Assembly: GCA_947462335.1 (NCBI GenBank)
Contig: OX381714.1
Span: forward strand, 36,925,360 to 36,989,359
Source of the DNA: Harmothoe impar
Lineage: Eukaryota > Annelida > Polychaeta > Phyllodocida > Polynoidae
Direction: 5' to 3'
Length of the DNA stretch: 64,000 nucleotides
Both the position numbers and the translations under genes were made by a program. The notes beneath the pieces are model-generated. The model was not told where the DNA came from. It saw nothing but the letters and a program-made list of their open reading frames with translations, and did no database searches. Positions 10,201 to 23,352 of the stretch are shown piece by piece (position 1 is the first letter of the stretch; each line of letters opens with the position of its first letter).

Positions 10201-10575
10201 CCGACATCTAACAATGTTGGACACCAGTGATTTATAATTGACAGCCAATTATGGTTGTGATGAATGGGTTAAAGATAGCACCCGATTTTATGGGTGTACA
10301 AAGTTATCTAGATGGCAGTGAGATTATATAGCTTTTTATTTTTATTTGTGTGTATCCCACCCTCCCCTGATTGCTGATCGATGCTAGTGGATCAGTAGTG
10401 CAGGAGAGAGTCATTTACAAATGTACAAGGTTGTTAAGATGGGGGATATGTAAATTGGCTACTTAGTACTCTAAAAGACAAAACAAGAACTGTCACACGT
10501 CCTCACTGGTAGTAACCATACTTTTGTGACATCAAGTATGACAATCACATAATCTCCCAGTCTCAGGTCGATGCC
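7260..10575. other. Gene-less stretch
   Basis: The short open frames here have no coding signature. A 13-bp inverted repeat (CATGACTTATTCA, arms 8407-8419 and 8443-8455) and a small direct repeat (about 9480-9545) are the only structures noted. Confidence 0.5.
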
Positions 10576-10576
10576 C

Positions 10577-10845
10577 CGGCCCTTAGCTTATTCCTACTGG
10601 CTAGCCTGCACTAATATAGCTCTTATTGCTTAAGCCTCATCCATCCTAGCTCCTATTAGCTAGCTCCCACCAACCACTAGCTTCTATTGCCTCGCTTCGC
10701 TCACTTAAATGACTCATATTGCCTGGCCTCCATCCACTTTAACTCCTATTGCCTAGCCCCTGCCAACTTTATTCCTATTGCCTAGCCCCCATCCACCCTA
10801 GCCCCTGTTCCCTAGCCCCACCCATCCCTCGCTTCTATTGCAAAT
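10577..10845. repeat. Degenerate minisatellite
   Basis: This is a loose repetition of units like CTCCTATTGCCTAGCCCC with CATCCACC spacers, about 35-45 bases each, strongly diverged. It explains the short Pro/Ser-rich open frame over it. Confidence 0.75.
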
Positions 10846-12280
10846 CCCCAACGGCCTCTTCAGTGCAACAGTGTCCAGGCACGACCGAAACAAAGGCGGC
10901 AAATGGATGCATCTCCCACCACAAAACATGATTCAACCGGCCTAGCGTCTCCATCAAAAACACTGTCAGCTGAATTAGAAACTCCAGTGCTCTGATCCAT
11001 CTAAATTGGGATGCCTCTGTTACCTGAACAGTCGGTGCGTGCCTGACAAACGTTTCTTAGAATTCTCCCCGAGAGAAAACCTCAAATATTCTGCAAATAC
11101 AGGCTGCACCACAATCCAAGATTCCCTGAGGGAAAACAAGGAAGTGTCTCATTAATAGATCATCATGTTCACAACCATTAAAGGATGCAAAAGGGCAAAC
11201 ATCAATGGTTCTAGAATGATGATGATAAGTTCCCTAACCACGAATCTTGTAGCTCTGATGTCCTCCTCACTCTTAATTGGGAGGACAGTGTATTTCAAGA
11301 TCATTACAACTATTCTGGGCGATAAATTCTGATCCGTCAATGAATTGAACGTGAAGACCCAAAACCCTGTAGAGAGACGAGGTTACAGATATTCATAGGA
11401 AGCTATTCTATTGAGGAAAGGTGTGACCACCGTTAATTTTATGATGTCCACATTTATTCCTCTAGTTTCTGTCTAACTATGACATTATCAGGGCACGTTT
11501 AATAATTCAGCAAACTTATCTGTTATTGTCTATATCAAATCCCAACTCTAGACCCGGTTATTTGACTCTTTTAAACTGTAGGGAAATATCCAAGTGGACA
11601 TATAACCTTGAATCAACGATGATAAAATATAATGGTTGATTATGCATCAAACAATTTTATTATTGATTCATAACTGAACTGTTGTTTTTGCTGGTATAGT
11701 TTCCGATCTATAGATGCTGGTACCAAATTTAAAAATGATCTTTTCACGTGATAATGAACCCGGCAAGACAAACTATAGGATGCACACCATCAATTACTCC
11801 AGATCCAAACTTGCCCTCATACCTTCAACACAGAAATGTGACCTTACCCGTATAATATAATTATAGCAAAACCTTTAAAGTGAAGGTATGACGTAGTTTC
11901 AATTTTAAATACATACATTTTTTATTGTGGTCACATGGTATAGCACTGCAATGGGCAGGTAAACGGTAATGCTTGAATTTCATTACATTTTTTTGAAAAC
12001 ATACAGATGGGAATTCTTATGTCTCTAAACATAAAAATCCTAAAGTGGATATCTATGGTATTGAAACCATTTGGTTGCAGTCATACTGTTCTGAATGGCT
12101 ACTGGAGGACATGTTCCTCCAGGCACCCCTTCATAGCATCCAGTGGTAACACATCTGAATACTTCCCAGGGCAGGCATGTAGCAGGGGCTCTGTGAATCA
12201 AAGCTCCCCAGGCCCAGGGCTCAGAGAGAGAATCCCAGATCTGTGTAAATACCCCTGGGGCCTCCATCAAATGTGAAAAC
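10846..12280. other. Gene-less stretch
   Basis: AT-rich DNA with no supported gene, repeat or RNA. Confidence 0.45.
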
Positions 12281-12488
12281 CTATAGTATAGGTTGTCTAT
12301 AGCAGGAACATTTATCTGTGGTCGACAAACACTATACTATAGGTTGTCTACAGCAGGAACATTTATCTGTGGTCGATAAACACTATAGTATAGGTTGTCT
12401 ATAGCAGGAACATTTATCTGTGGTCAACAAACACTATACTATAGGTTGTCTATAGCAGGAACATTTATCTGTGGTCGACAAACACTAT
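12281..12488. repeat. 51-bp minisatellite, about 4 copies
   Basis: GGTTGTCTATAGCAGGAACA recurs at 12291, 12342, 12393 and 12444, exactly 51 bases apart and with only a few substitutions, indicating recent amplification. Confidence 0.95.
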
Positions 12489-12689
12489 TCACAATATTTT
12501 ACAACACTTCTAAATCTGTATTGTATTTTACATGAGGAATAGTAAAATCAGTATCATACAGGACACCAACCAAGTATCCGAAGTATGCTATTATATGGTT
12601 GTTATTCGCCGATATAGTTTTCCAAGCAAACAGAAACAAAAGGCAATGTCCCGTGATCAACGAAAGCGATGATATTATTTCCTTTCTAT

Positions 12690-12740
12690 CTATCTACATA
12701 TCCATCTATCTCTCTCTCTCTATATATATATCTATCTATT
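12690..12740. repeat. Compound microsatellite (TATC, TC, TA)
   Basis: Runs of CTAT, then CTCTCT, then TATATA. Confidence 0.9.
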
Positions 12741-12986
12741 GAAAATCATAACTAAGTCAATAAATGAGTCCACATAACCAAAGAAAACAAAACGAGACAG
12801 GTCGTGGGTGAGAATTAGTTTTAGTCTAAATAAAGAACATGGAACCCACATGTATGTGAATATCATTGTATTCCAAAAAGTTTAAGTGTATACAGGTGGG
12901 TGAGATCGAATTCCCTGCACTTTGAGTATGCGTGCTAAGCCACATGTTATACACATGAATACCATTACCAGATGATGGTACACTGT

Positions 12987-13251
12987 CCCTTTAAATGCTG
13001 TAGAGTGCTTTAATGCAGTATGCCCGTTTTCGTCCTGAGGCGTGAATGCAGCCCTAATGAGTAACTCACTAGTGCTGCATTCAAGAATCATGCCGGTCAA
13101 TTTACTCTCAGAGCGTCGGCATGAGTACTTGCGAGTCTACCCGCCATTGCTTCATTTAAGCAATGGCGGGTAGGCTCGCCAGGTCTGCATTCATGCATCA
13201 TAACGGCAAAGGCAATGACATACATTAAAGCACTATATTCCCCTTAAAGGG
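12987..13251. mobile_element. piggyBac-like palindromic MITE, copy 1
   Basis: The ends are CCCTTTAAA and TTAAAGGG, with AGTGCTTTAATGC and ATTAAAGCACTAT just inside them. GTGAATGCAGCC and GGTCTGCATTCATGCATCAT are the inner arms. A perfect 16-bp hairpin (CTACCCGCCATTGCTT; arms 13137-13152 and 13158-13173) sits inside. The TTAA flanks have decayed. Confidence 0.8.
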
Positions 13252-15430
13252 ATACTAGTAGATCTATACATCACCCACTAGGCCGTACCCTAACACCTGC
13301 TCCTTAATACAACAAAACAGGCCTACATTCTCCTGATACTGTTCCCAGTGAATACCTACAGCAGCATCTTTAAGCATAGCAGAGACACCCATGGTAAGTT
13401 TTATAGATTTTCCATAGTCCTCACAGTAATGCTTCAAGCTTCAAACCGGTTTAGGGAGTGCAATAGGCTCAGCTCGTTGATGCTGGGGATAATGAGGTAT
13501 TGAGTGCAAGTCTAATCGGATAATGATGAGGATGGCAGCAGGTGTGTGTCAAGAGTCAGGGGTCTATGGGTTCTTTCACCTTTTCAAAAAATATCCTTAT
13601 ACACTTGGATACTGTATACTGTTGTAAGGGTGGAGCGGCCTAAAAATGTTAAACGCCATGGTGAATACTTATCTACCACAGAGATGAGGAATTAAACTTG
13701 AGTTGTAACAATATATGGACTATGTCCCCACTCTTCTACAAGATAAATAAATGTACTCTGAATTACATTAAATTGAAAACAGGATCGGGGACATGGGCTA
13801 CTATTATAATGAGTGTCCATATAGTTTAATTTACCACAACTCCTCTTTGAATATCTATAGTCTGGGAGAACATTGTATTATCATGAATCATTTAATAGTC
13901 TTTGGATTTGATAGAACTTGGTGTCTATCAGCTACGTTCTCTGTACAGTGAACCCCTGTACTAAAATAACATAGACAATAAGCGCACTACTGGTGCAAGG
14001 GTCCAGGGGTCTCCTTCTCTAGGGAAACGTGAAAAAGAAACTGTTTCACAAAGGAATTCACACACGTAAAACAATGTGAACGAAACTGGTGAAAAACATT
14101 TCCGACATGGGCCATACATGCGACTGAAAGTGATCAATTTTAGATAAAAACATCAAAGACTACCCAAACATGCTTATAAACATAGTGCTTTTGGTCATAA
14201 AAAACACGAAGAAAATACTGGTGAAACACATCCCTAGTAGTAGAGGGGTATAGGAGTAGGTAGGCAAACACAAAAGGCGGAGTGGAGACTGATTTACAAC
14301 AGAGCATGTGAAAGGACACAGACCAGGTAGCTAGTCCAACCTGACCTCACCACCAAGAGTTATAGAGGAGGCATTTTGCCTTGAAGGGTCGTGTCTCCTT
14401 TACTGTCCTTTTAACACCTCCACTTACAGGCAGTATGTGTTCTGCCTCGTTTTCCTGTTGTTTAATGGCGCCCATTACCACTGTGTCTACTAGTGAACGG
14501 TTTGCTATAGTACCGTATAGAAATACTATGTTTCTCTAATGATTACAATAGGAAATTGAGATCCTGGTATATTATGTATACCTTGGAGGATTTAGAGAAA
14601 TCATGAATCTAAATGTTCACGCTCATGGAGAAAAATATAATGATATTATTATTTTCATTATCATTATCATTGGTATCTTCTATGCACATTAGATCAAGGA
14701 CGCTTTTAAATGATCCGGGTGTCAAATTAAAGGTGATAACGGTGAGACAGGAAAGCACCTACATTGTAGATACCACATATAGGAATAACAACAGGAACAG
14801 CATGGTCAAATTAGATTGTGTGGTTACTGCCTGGTAATTTAAACCCACGAGAAATTAAAGCTCTCTTTAATCCACTAATCATAACAGCATTGATTCACTA
14901 GAATCAGTGGAATTGAAGACAGCATGAGGTTATTTCACAATGGATCTCGTGATATTGTTTTTTATTCTAAAATACTCAATACTGTTCAGAAAATACTCCT
15001 ATATGTAAACACTGAGGCTGATAAGTCACATATGTAGCAGAGTACATTTACATACACCAATTACCTAGGACCAGGGCATATTTGTTAGATGGACATAATC
15101 CAATATAATTCGTGATATCGAACAATATTTCCTGTTCAACTAGGAAATACTCCTGTTAGTGTTACCCGAGGCCACAGCCAGCACCAGCAGGAATATGTAC
15201 CCTAACACCAAAGAATACAAAAACAGGAATAAGCATCAGGAGGTAGACCCAGTGAGTTGGCCCAAGCCCACCAAGGTCTGCTACCAGCTCCCTCAGTTCA
15301 AGCCCAATCGATATTCTGAATTAAATCGTCTCCCATTTGCGGTGGCAGTCATCCCTCTTATCGGCTGGCCGTGGTCGTCTACTGCCGCCATGACCAGGTC
15401 TGGGAAACCTGGTTAAGGGGGGTAGAGGGT
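13252..15430. other. Gene-less stretch
   Basis: No exon, RNA or strong repeat recognised. Open frames at about 14.6 and 15.2 kb are short and featureless. Confidence 0.45.
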
Positions 15431-15434
15431 ATAA

Positions 15435-16065
15435 TCAGCTGATACCACTGGTAAGGCTATAGCTAGGGGTGTGGTGGGGGTATACCACTGGTAAGGCCAT
15501 ATAGCTAAGGGTGTGGTGGGGGTATACCACTGGTAAGGCTATAGCTAGGAGTGTGGTGGGGGTATACCACTGGTAAGGCTATCGCTAGGGGTGTGGTGGG
15601 GGTATACCACTGGTGAGGCTATAGCTATTGGTGTGGTGGGGGTATACCACTGGTAAGGCTATAGCTAGGAGTGTGGTGGGGGTATACCACTGGTAAGGCT
15701 ATAGCTAGGGGTGTGGTGGGGGTATACCAGTGGTGAGGATATAGCTAGAGGTGGGGTGGGGGTATACCACTGGTAAGGCCATAGCTAGGGGTGTGGTGGG
15801 GGTATACCAGTGGTGAGGATATAGCTATGGGTGTGGTGGGGGTATACCACTGGTGAGGCTATAGCTATTGGTGTGGTGGGGGTATACCACTGGTAAGGCT
15901 ATAGCTATTGGTGTGGTGGGGGTATACCACTGGTAAGGCTATAGCTAGGGGTGTGGTGGGGGTATACCAGTGGTGAGGATATAGCTATGGGTGTGGTGGG
16001 GGTATACCACTGGTGAGGCTATATCTATTTGTGTGGTGGGAGTATACCACTGGTGAGGCTGTAGG
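15435..16065. repeat. 40-bp minisatellite, about 15-16 copies
   Basis: The unit, anchored by GGTATACCACTGGTAAGGCT and then ATAGCTAGGGGTGTGGTGGG, repeats every 40 bases with point variants. It is G-rich on the plus strand. Variant units such as GGTATACCAGTGGTGAGGAT recur in order, suggesting higher-order amplification. Confidence 0.95.
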
Positions 16066-19000
16066 GGGGTATACAATAGGCATTGTTATAGGAATCAGTG
16101 GCGTATAAACTTGGTGAGCCTACAGCAATGTAGTCAGAGTATACCAGTGGTTTTAGGATGTAGAAGAGGGCACAGTTTGCTTGTTTGAGCATCATTAGCC
16201 TCTTGTAATTTAATCAGGCCAACAGTACGTCACACCCACTTGACATTAGGGTCGCTGGCTCGTGCTGACTTTCGCTACATGGTGAATACGAGAGTGTCAA
16301 TGCTTTAGGTCTGGGATTGTTCTATGCTTTAGGACTGGGATTGTTGAATACAACGTGTGACGTTATGCAAGATATCGACTCATGAGTGTCTGTCTAAGCC
16401 ATTCTCTGCTGGTTGGATATAGATCGTATCACACGAGGCTGTGAGGGGCGACTCCACTGTCATGCTCGTACATGTGCATTTATTCCTTATATATCTAGCT
16501 GGAACCCCATCTTAAATCCACATTAGTACCATCCCTCCACCATTCCATCTCAATGCACCTGTCCGACCTTGGGACTGTGAGTGTCTTTTTTCACATGTTT
16601 CCCTCCCTTTATGTCTCTGTCGATACCAATGCCCCCCATTAGCCTCCATTGATTGGTTACTGGCGCCGACCTTACATGCTACAAACGTTGTGTATCTAAC
16701 TCAGATTCCTTTCTGCACCGTTTACCCTGGTTATCTAATCTCAGGCTGCATCACTCACGCTACACCCTTAGCCCTTACATCCACCAACTCGGTAAACGCT
16801 AGGTTATCCTACTGTGCGTATATATATATCATCATACATGTTTCACCAACAATGAATGTTGGATGATATGTTACTAGACTATTACTAATGATAATAATGT
16901 CCTGACCGAATCTTCCATATCGCGTCTTAGGGTGTCATGATAAAATGAAGAATGCGGCACTCGCTATGGACCGGCCAGCAAATAACTCGCCAGCAAGTTA
17001 CTCGCCAGGGTTTGATTCATGCATCAAGACGACAAAGGACGTAATGCGTTAAAGCATCATGCTACTCGTTAAGGCTTATATTACATTTATAAATTCCCAC
17101 TTATATGAAACTTATACTTATTAAAAAGACCGAACCCAATGAATTAATTGTATGGAGTACCCTGCTGTAACTGTGCTCTATAGTTCACAATGAACAGTGA
17201 AGCAAATTGCACCATATTACTATATACAAGTGGCAAGACATCCACCCCCTCAGAAACCTAGGGCTGGCAATAAATATATTATGCTGACTTTATTGCTAGC
17301 ATCAGCACCAGCTGAAATAACGGCATTCTTAGTTCACTCAGTACCTCAACCAGTCAACAAGCCATATGAATTGCAAATGGGTGGGGCAGGGCGTTTACTT
17401 CCTCGGATACGGTGCCACTAATTATCAATGCTATTGCCAGTATACTCATAACCATCCCATTTCTTGAACCATTACCCTGATTCCAGCGGTATTTGCAACG
17501 AATAACATAGCCTTAATGATAATATTACACGCGTCAGAAATGCTGACAATGCCACTTGTGCTTAGGGGACATATTTCATACCAAAGGCTCTTACTGATCC
17601 TTGCAGTTCAAGCTAGAATCCAGCCGAGGGCAGGCTCACTAAGACTCTGAGCATTGTGGACTGGATGGTCACATTGGACACAGGAAATCCATTTAAGTCT
17701 GAGACATTTGTCAACCAAGTTATTAATATTTCTGCTGAAATCCCCTAGGACAATCAGCAGCCGGGTAGGGCATGCTGCAGGATGAGCTCCAGGATTCCTC
17801 TGGGATCAGGGTAAGACAATCTCTACCCACGTGTATCTGCTAAGGCCGGCTGGGTCCATCTATTATCGCTCATCGCTCATGTGCCCGTATTATCGCTCAG
17901 TGTCGCCCTGCTGCATGTCCCCTGCAAGATTGCGGGGATTTAGCCAGCGGAACGGTGACCGTCGTTTATTGTGTTATATTACTTGAATGTGTTGTGCTTG
18001 ACAAACAAACAGGTATTTGACGGCTGCAATACATCAGGCGTGTGTAGATATAAATAGATGTAATAAATACATTTTAAACAAGGGCATGAGAGTTATACTG
18101 GTAAAACATGTTGCAATGGAAATGATTGTCATCTTGCTTTTAGTTATATAAAGCCAGATAAATAGGGCCATTATAAATAAGAGAGTGATAGACGCTATCC
18201 TTATTTGCTTCTATTTAGTGTGTAGATACCACTTTTTAGACATGAAGGGATTGAAATAGAGCGCAATGACAAAGCATAAAAAACATTGCTTTGCTGCATA
18301 TTCAGATATAAGGGAGTCAGTCATCTGTCTACTCTGGGGGCACTCAAGCAGGTTGTAGTGGGCGCTTGGCTCATGTTATTGATTTTAGAAGACTCAATAA
18401 ACGTAGTACACTTCCAACTGGCCTACTTGAGAGCCCCCCTCCTACTGGCCCCTTCATAACCCCACCCTACACACACTGGGAGCCAGACACTCCAGTCGGC
18501 CCCCAATGGGACATGCCTTCACTATAGCAGTCACTTGTCTTCCCATAGTCATCTTCACCAAGGAGGCTGCTAATCATGAGTAATTTGGGATGATTGATTG
18601 ACACTTTGGGCAACAATGTTCTATGGTTTATCACCCATTTCCCCTGCTCAGGGCGCGCCACCAAGAGACTGCCAATATCTGGGGGTACTTTATTCTTGGC
18701 AGTGTATGACGAGCATAATTCTTACCGGTGCCAGTGTGCCAGTATTTCCCCTAAATGTATTATTCTATATTGGCTCAAAAATATTTGTATTTTCAAAATT
18801 ATTCAAAATTTGCGTCGCCGTTTTTTCTCTCCTTTATTTCACTCCATTCTGGTATATGCAAAAGAGTATGCTAATAATTCCTATGAGATGTCGGTTAACG
18901 CCAATGACCAACAATGGGTTTATGTGTAATATTATGGTAAAAAAGACAACTGACCCGGGGTTAATTGACCTCAAGATGATTGCCCCAATACTAGATAACT

Positions 19001-19860
19001 AGCACCAGATGACTTATGTATTAACTTGACCCAATGTAGCTATGATATCTCGGTTTAGCAGATGCTATCCAGCATCTATACGAATCTATATCAATGTCCC
19101 CTGAATTGCTCTGATTCCGCACTCCCGGATGCTGATTATGAGCATCCGTTAGGGAGATCAGAATACACTAAGATGGACTAGATTATGCCATGATCCATTA
19201 GCCGTGTCAGCCTCTATATCATATCTGCAACCTTGTAGCCATCTTGACTTCTGTATGACAAACACTCCCAATATACTATTTCCCGTTTAAATAGACTTTA
19301 TGGCTTCCCTACCCACCAGCTGCACTCGCCAAAAACACATTCCACCACCACCAATGATCTGTTAACATACAAACTTCCAGCGGAAATGGGAGCTGCCTCC
19401 GCCAATCAATGGCGAATTGAGTGAAATTTTGCCAAGTGGAAACTCATGTAAATTCTGCAAATCTGCGCTGGTGGGGTGGGTCTATCACCCTTCCCCATGG
19501 TATAGATTGTATGACATATAGGGGCGTGCCACTAGTGTGGTGTTGATGAGTGGCAGTATAAGGGCAGTGCCCACACCTCCAACACCAATACCATCAACCT
19601 ACCTGCACCCCAGTACACAGTAGTGCCAGGAACTGCCTGCATCAGCACCCCCCCCCTCCACACACCCTACCCTACACTATACACACACCCTCCTCCTCCT
19701 CCCTCCACCTACCAATATAACCACATCTCACAACATCCACACCCACTCCTATTCTGCCTTATTCCATGGGCCCGCATAGCCCTGGTTCACCACAGAGTCG
19801 GAATTGAGTCAAATAGCTGAAAATGCTATCAGTGCTTGCCGGTGTGCTCCCAGGCCGTTG
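16066..19860. other. Gene-less stretch with one MITE fragment
   Basis: This includes a diverged fragment of the palindromic MITE family (about 16981-17075), a 25-bp direct repeat (about 16296-16345) and a C/A-rich tract (19640-19760). No gene is supported. Confidence 0.5.
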
Positions 19861-19874
19861 TGTAGGCCACGGGT

Positions 19875-20033
19875 GGGGTGTGGTTTGGTGGTGGGTGGTG
19901 GGTGGTGGGTGGTGGGTGGTGGGTGGTGGGTGGTGGGTGATGGGTGGTGGGTGGTGGGTGGTGGGTGGTGGGTGGTGGGTGATGGGTGGTGGGTGGTGGG
20001 TGGTGGGTGGTGGGTGGAGGGTGGTGGGTGGAG
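19875..20033. repeat. GGTGGGT heptamer array (G-quadruplex-prone)
   Basis: About 22 near-perfect 7-mers. All frames stay open on both strands, explaining several spurious glycine/tryptophan- or histidine/proline-rich open frames. A MITE copy follows immediately. Confidence 0.95.
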
Positions 20034-20039
20034 GAGGAA

Positions 20040-20232
20040 TCTGAATGCAGCCCTGGAGAGTCTATACTCGGCAGTACTAGATTCAAGCATCATGCCGACC
20101 CGATGGGGCTGATACACAGATACACTCAGGGGGTTGGCATGCTAATTTACTACAGGTCAGGCGAGTAGGATCACCAGAGCTGCATTCATGCATACACTTA
20201 TGACCGCAAAGGTCATAATGTGGCCTTTAACG
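20040..20232. mobile_element. Palindromic MITE, diverged copy
   Basis: CTGAATGCAGCCCTGG and AGCTGCATTCATGCAT arms with CGACAAAGG-type inner boxes. The left terminus appears lost to the adjoining heptamer array. Confidence 0.7.
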
Positions 20233-21081
20233 GTCCCCTGTGAACTGAACAGCAGACAGATAAAATGTATGCAAACTACCGCGAATGTGAAAATTCAAAG
20301 CATTCCAAGCAGTTTTCATTTTGATGTAGGCAGATGACATTTTGTCCATGACAAACATCTGTTTCTGATGATTCATGCGTTCATTGCTACCATTGTATGG
20401 GGGTGTGCATTTGGTTTCATTTTCCTCATGTTAAATATAGATGGTCTCCAAGAACAAAAAGGCCATTGAACCGGTTGTTTGATTGTTTGAATCTGTCGTT
20501 TTGCTAAAACAGGTGTCAGCTCATGAATAATATATACGTATATAAGCATACCTGCATGTTTTTGTCTTTTTAATGGAGAGAACATAAGGCATATTTCCGC
20601 AGTTATCTATGGTACCTCAACGAGACTTTCGTCAATATTGCAATATTTGCAATTGCAATATTAGCTGGAAAAATGTGGTATTTACATTGATTTTCTATAG
20701 ATTTCTATAGGGAATCTGATGAAAGAAATTTTACTAGTGGACTTTAAACAGGTTTCGTTACGTCATCATTTGCCTACGATCTCGTCAGTTGTTCTGAAAG
20801 AGTCTCCTGATAGTTTATAAATTCAACACAGGAGAGGGCAATATAATTATGATAATTGTCAATAAACCGTGGCCTTTTGTACACCTTGAAATAATATCTA
20901 AATGGAATGATATGCAGAACAATGTTCAACATCGTGCACATCTATCCTATATAGATAACTGTTGAAACCAAAAAGGCATACATTTAGAGATATCATAGGG
21001 GGATTGTAGCTATAGAGGAAGCCTCAGGCGTGAAGCCTCAATACCCTTAGAGCAGGATCCACAGACTATTCTATTGATTAA

Positions 21082-21321
21082 CCCTTTAAGGACCGCATAG
21101 CATGTGTTTCCTTGGTCGACATGATGCATGGATGCAGCCCTGGCGAGTCAAACCTCCAGGGCTGCATCCATGCAGCATGCATCCATGCATCATGCTGGGG
21201 TAGATAGATTTCCCAATGGTCGGCATGATGCATGAATGCAGCACTGACAGACTCGTCAAAGGTGATGCATTATGCATCATGATGATAGAGGGCATTAAAG
21301 CACTGGACCTCATTTAAAGGG
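21082..21321. mobile_element. piggyBac-like palindromic MITE copy
   Basis: Starts CCCTTTAAGGACCGCAT after TTAA and ends ATTTAAAGGGG. It contains three copies of the ATGATGCATGGATGCAGCCCTG-type arm in alternating orientation. The right flank TTAA has changed. Confidence 0.85.
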
Positions 21322-22064
21322 GTAATGATCCTTATTATTGCACGACTGGGTGGTAACGACAGTGCAGGGCTCATATAGTGTTTCAACGACTTGTATTGAT
21401 TAATACCATGCTATATAAGGGATGCTCGTTAAGTGAGCAGTATCACAGTGGTCATGCGGAAAGGATATTCTACGTGCATATGTGCAGATGATCATCCTTT
21501 CTGCATGGCTTTGAATCCTTATAAAACACATTTCTTTACCAGAAGACATATAGCTTTTTCCCTCAATAATAATTTCATTCATTATTTGAGTTAGCAGCCA
21601 AAGAAAATGGATGACCCAGGCTTGGGTCACAGTAGCATACTACAAAGGCAAAGACAGGGAAATCACGGGGAATTGAAACCAAGCTTGTAATGTTAAATTC
21701 ACTCAGGCAGAAAATGCTATTTGGACAAGCTCCATTTCTCACTGTGCTTGGTAGGTCTGAACTAAGGTTTGGGTTGGGCATGCACATGTGCATGTACACT
21801 CAAAATGGGCGCTTATACTACGCCCTGTCAAAGACAAAGCGATATGGGGCTTGCACTCTATTGCTTTCTTGTACTTGTAGAATTGGAAGTGTCCCTTTGG
21901 TCTAGACAGTAATGGAAACGGCAATGAATATGACTGCGGTCTAGTGGAGCCCTGAATTGACATTGTGACAACGCTTCGCCGCCATAAAAAGAGACGTGCT
22001 AGGAAGATATATGTGAGCAGGCAAGCAGAGAGGATAGTCCCCGTGGGATTAGTTCCGATTTTAG

Positions 22065-22083
22065 CCACCAGGGGGGGCGCCAC
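22065..22083 (+). promoter_or_regulatory. CTCF-like motif
   Basis: CCACCAGGGGGGGCGCCAC resembles the conserved bilaterian CTCF core (CCACCAGGGGGCGC), with two extra G. Motif match only. Confidence 0.35.
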
Positions 22084-22099
22084 TATGACTTAAAATAGA

Positions 22100-23060
22100 A
22101 GAAACAGCCCAAAAAATGCTTTATGGTAATTTTTCTGGAGAATACAATAGGATTACTCGAAATATGCCATTTTTGGTGAAAAGCTTCTATATTTAGAATG
22201 GAAAAAGGAACATTTTGAGGCCTAAATAGGGGTCCTTGTTGACATGTGTTGCCATGGCAACATGATTTTCACTCCAAAAAGAAGAAATACATTTTCCCAT
22301 TGATAGAATGATTCATGAGGATTACTATGGTCAAATCAGAATGAAATTACCATTCCTAGATCCAATTTTATAACCTAAAGAATGAAAATGTATGATAGAT
22401 TTCAATTTTTCATAATTATGCTAATTAGATAGAGAAATCTTGGAAAATAAGAGACTTAGGGCTTATTGGGAATTTGGATAGGGCAATGCCTATACATATT
22501 CATTAAGCCATTTCTCAAAGACTAGAATTGATACCTTTTTGCGTAATATATCACTGGAAAGCTTATGACATAAATTTTAAAGTTGGCTTTTCCTCGGAGT
22601 ATCCTTTTCCCTTGCCTGTACACACGTATGCATTTTCCTAAAATGATAGTGACTTTGACTTTTAATGTCCATGTTTTGTAAAGCTATTGTATGATTTTGT
22701 AGGCGATTACTTTCCCAAAAATACAACATTGACACTATACAAACGCATAGATGATAGCCACCAGAAATGAAACACCAGATTTTGTCGTTCAAGATGCTCT
22801 AGGTATCCCTGATTAGTAAATTCATGTTCAATAGTTAGAAGAGTATTGAGCATATATTAGAAAAATGCAAGTTGGAATAATTCTGTCAACCTCGTCACAC
22901 ATGGGAACCATGCCATGTTGTGTAATGTTCCATAATGATATGAGATACCATGGATTTTTCGGGGTCCCTTATCATCAAAATGCATCACAGAGTGTCACAC
23001 TAGTGTATCAGGGGCATTGTCACACCTGGCTACTGCGCCATTGGCCACATTAAATATGCG
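22100..23060. other. Gene-less AT-rich stretch
   Basis: No feature supported. Confidence 0.4.
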
Positions 23061-23064
23061 TTAA

Positions 23065-23352
23065 CCCTTAAAGGGCCGCATAATGCGTTAATGTGTGATG
23101 TTGCTTGGTCGTCATGATGCATGAATAGAGCCCTGGCGAGTGACTCGCTAGTGTTGCATCGTGCCTGGGCATCGTCTTAAGCCTACGGGGTTGTTATATC
23201 CTCCTGAAGGATCGGCATGATACATGTATGAACGCAGCCCTGGCGACTCCATTTCCAGGTCTGCACCCATGCATCATGGCGACCAAGGACATCGTACATT
23301 AATTACGACGAATAGGCATTATGCATTAAAGCATTATGCGGCCCTTTAAGGG
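23065..23352. mobile_element. piggyBac-like palindromic MITE copy
   Basis: TTAA then CCCTTAAAGGGCCGCAT at the left and ATGCGGCCCTTTAAGGG at the right. Inner arms are GTCATGATGCATGAATAG and CCATGCATCATGGCGACC. At about 288 bp it is one of the longest copies. Confidence 0.85.

Noticed and set aside
12281..12488. CRISPR-like array
   Set aside because: Units are contiguous 51-mers without unique spacers, in animal DNA.
19804..20117. Gly/Trp-rich and His/Pro-rich frames on both strands
   Set aside because: Direct consequence of the GGTGGGT array, whose 7-base unit keeps frames open.
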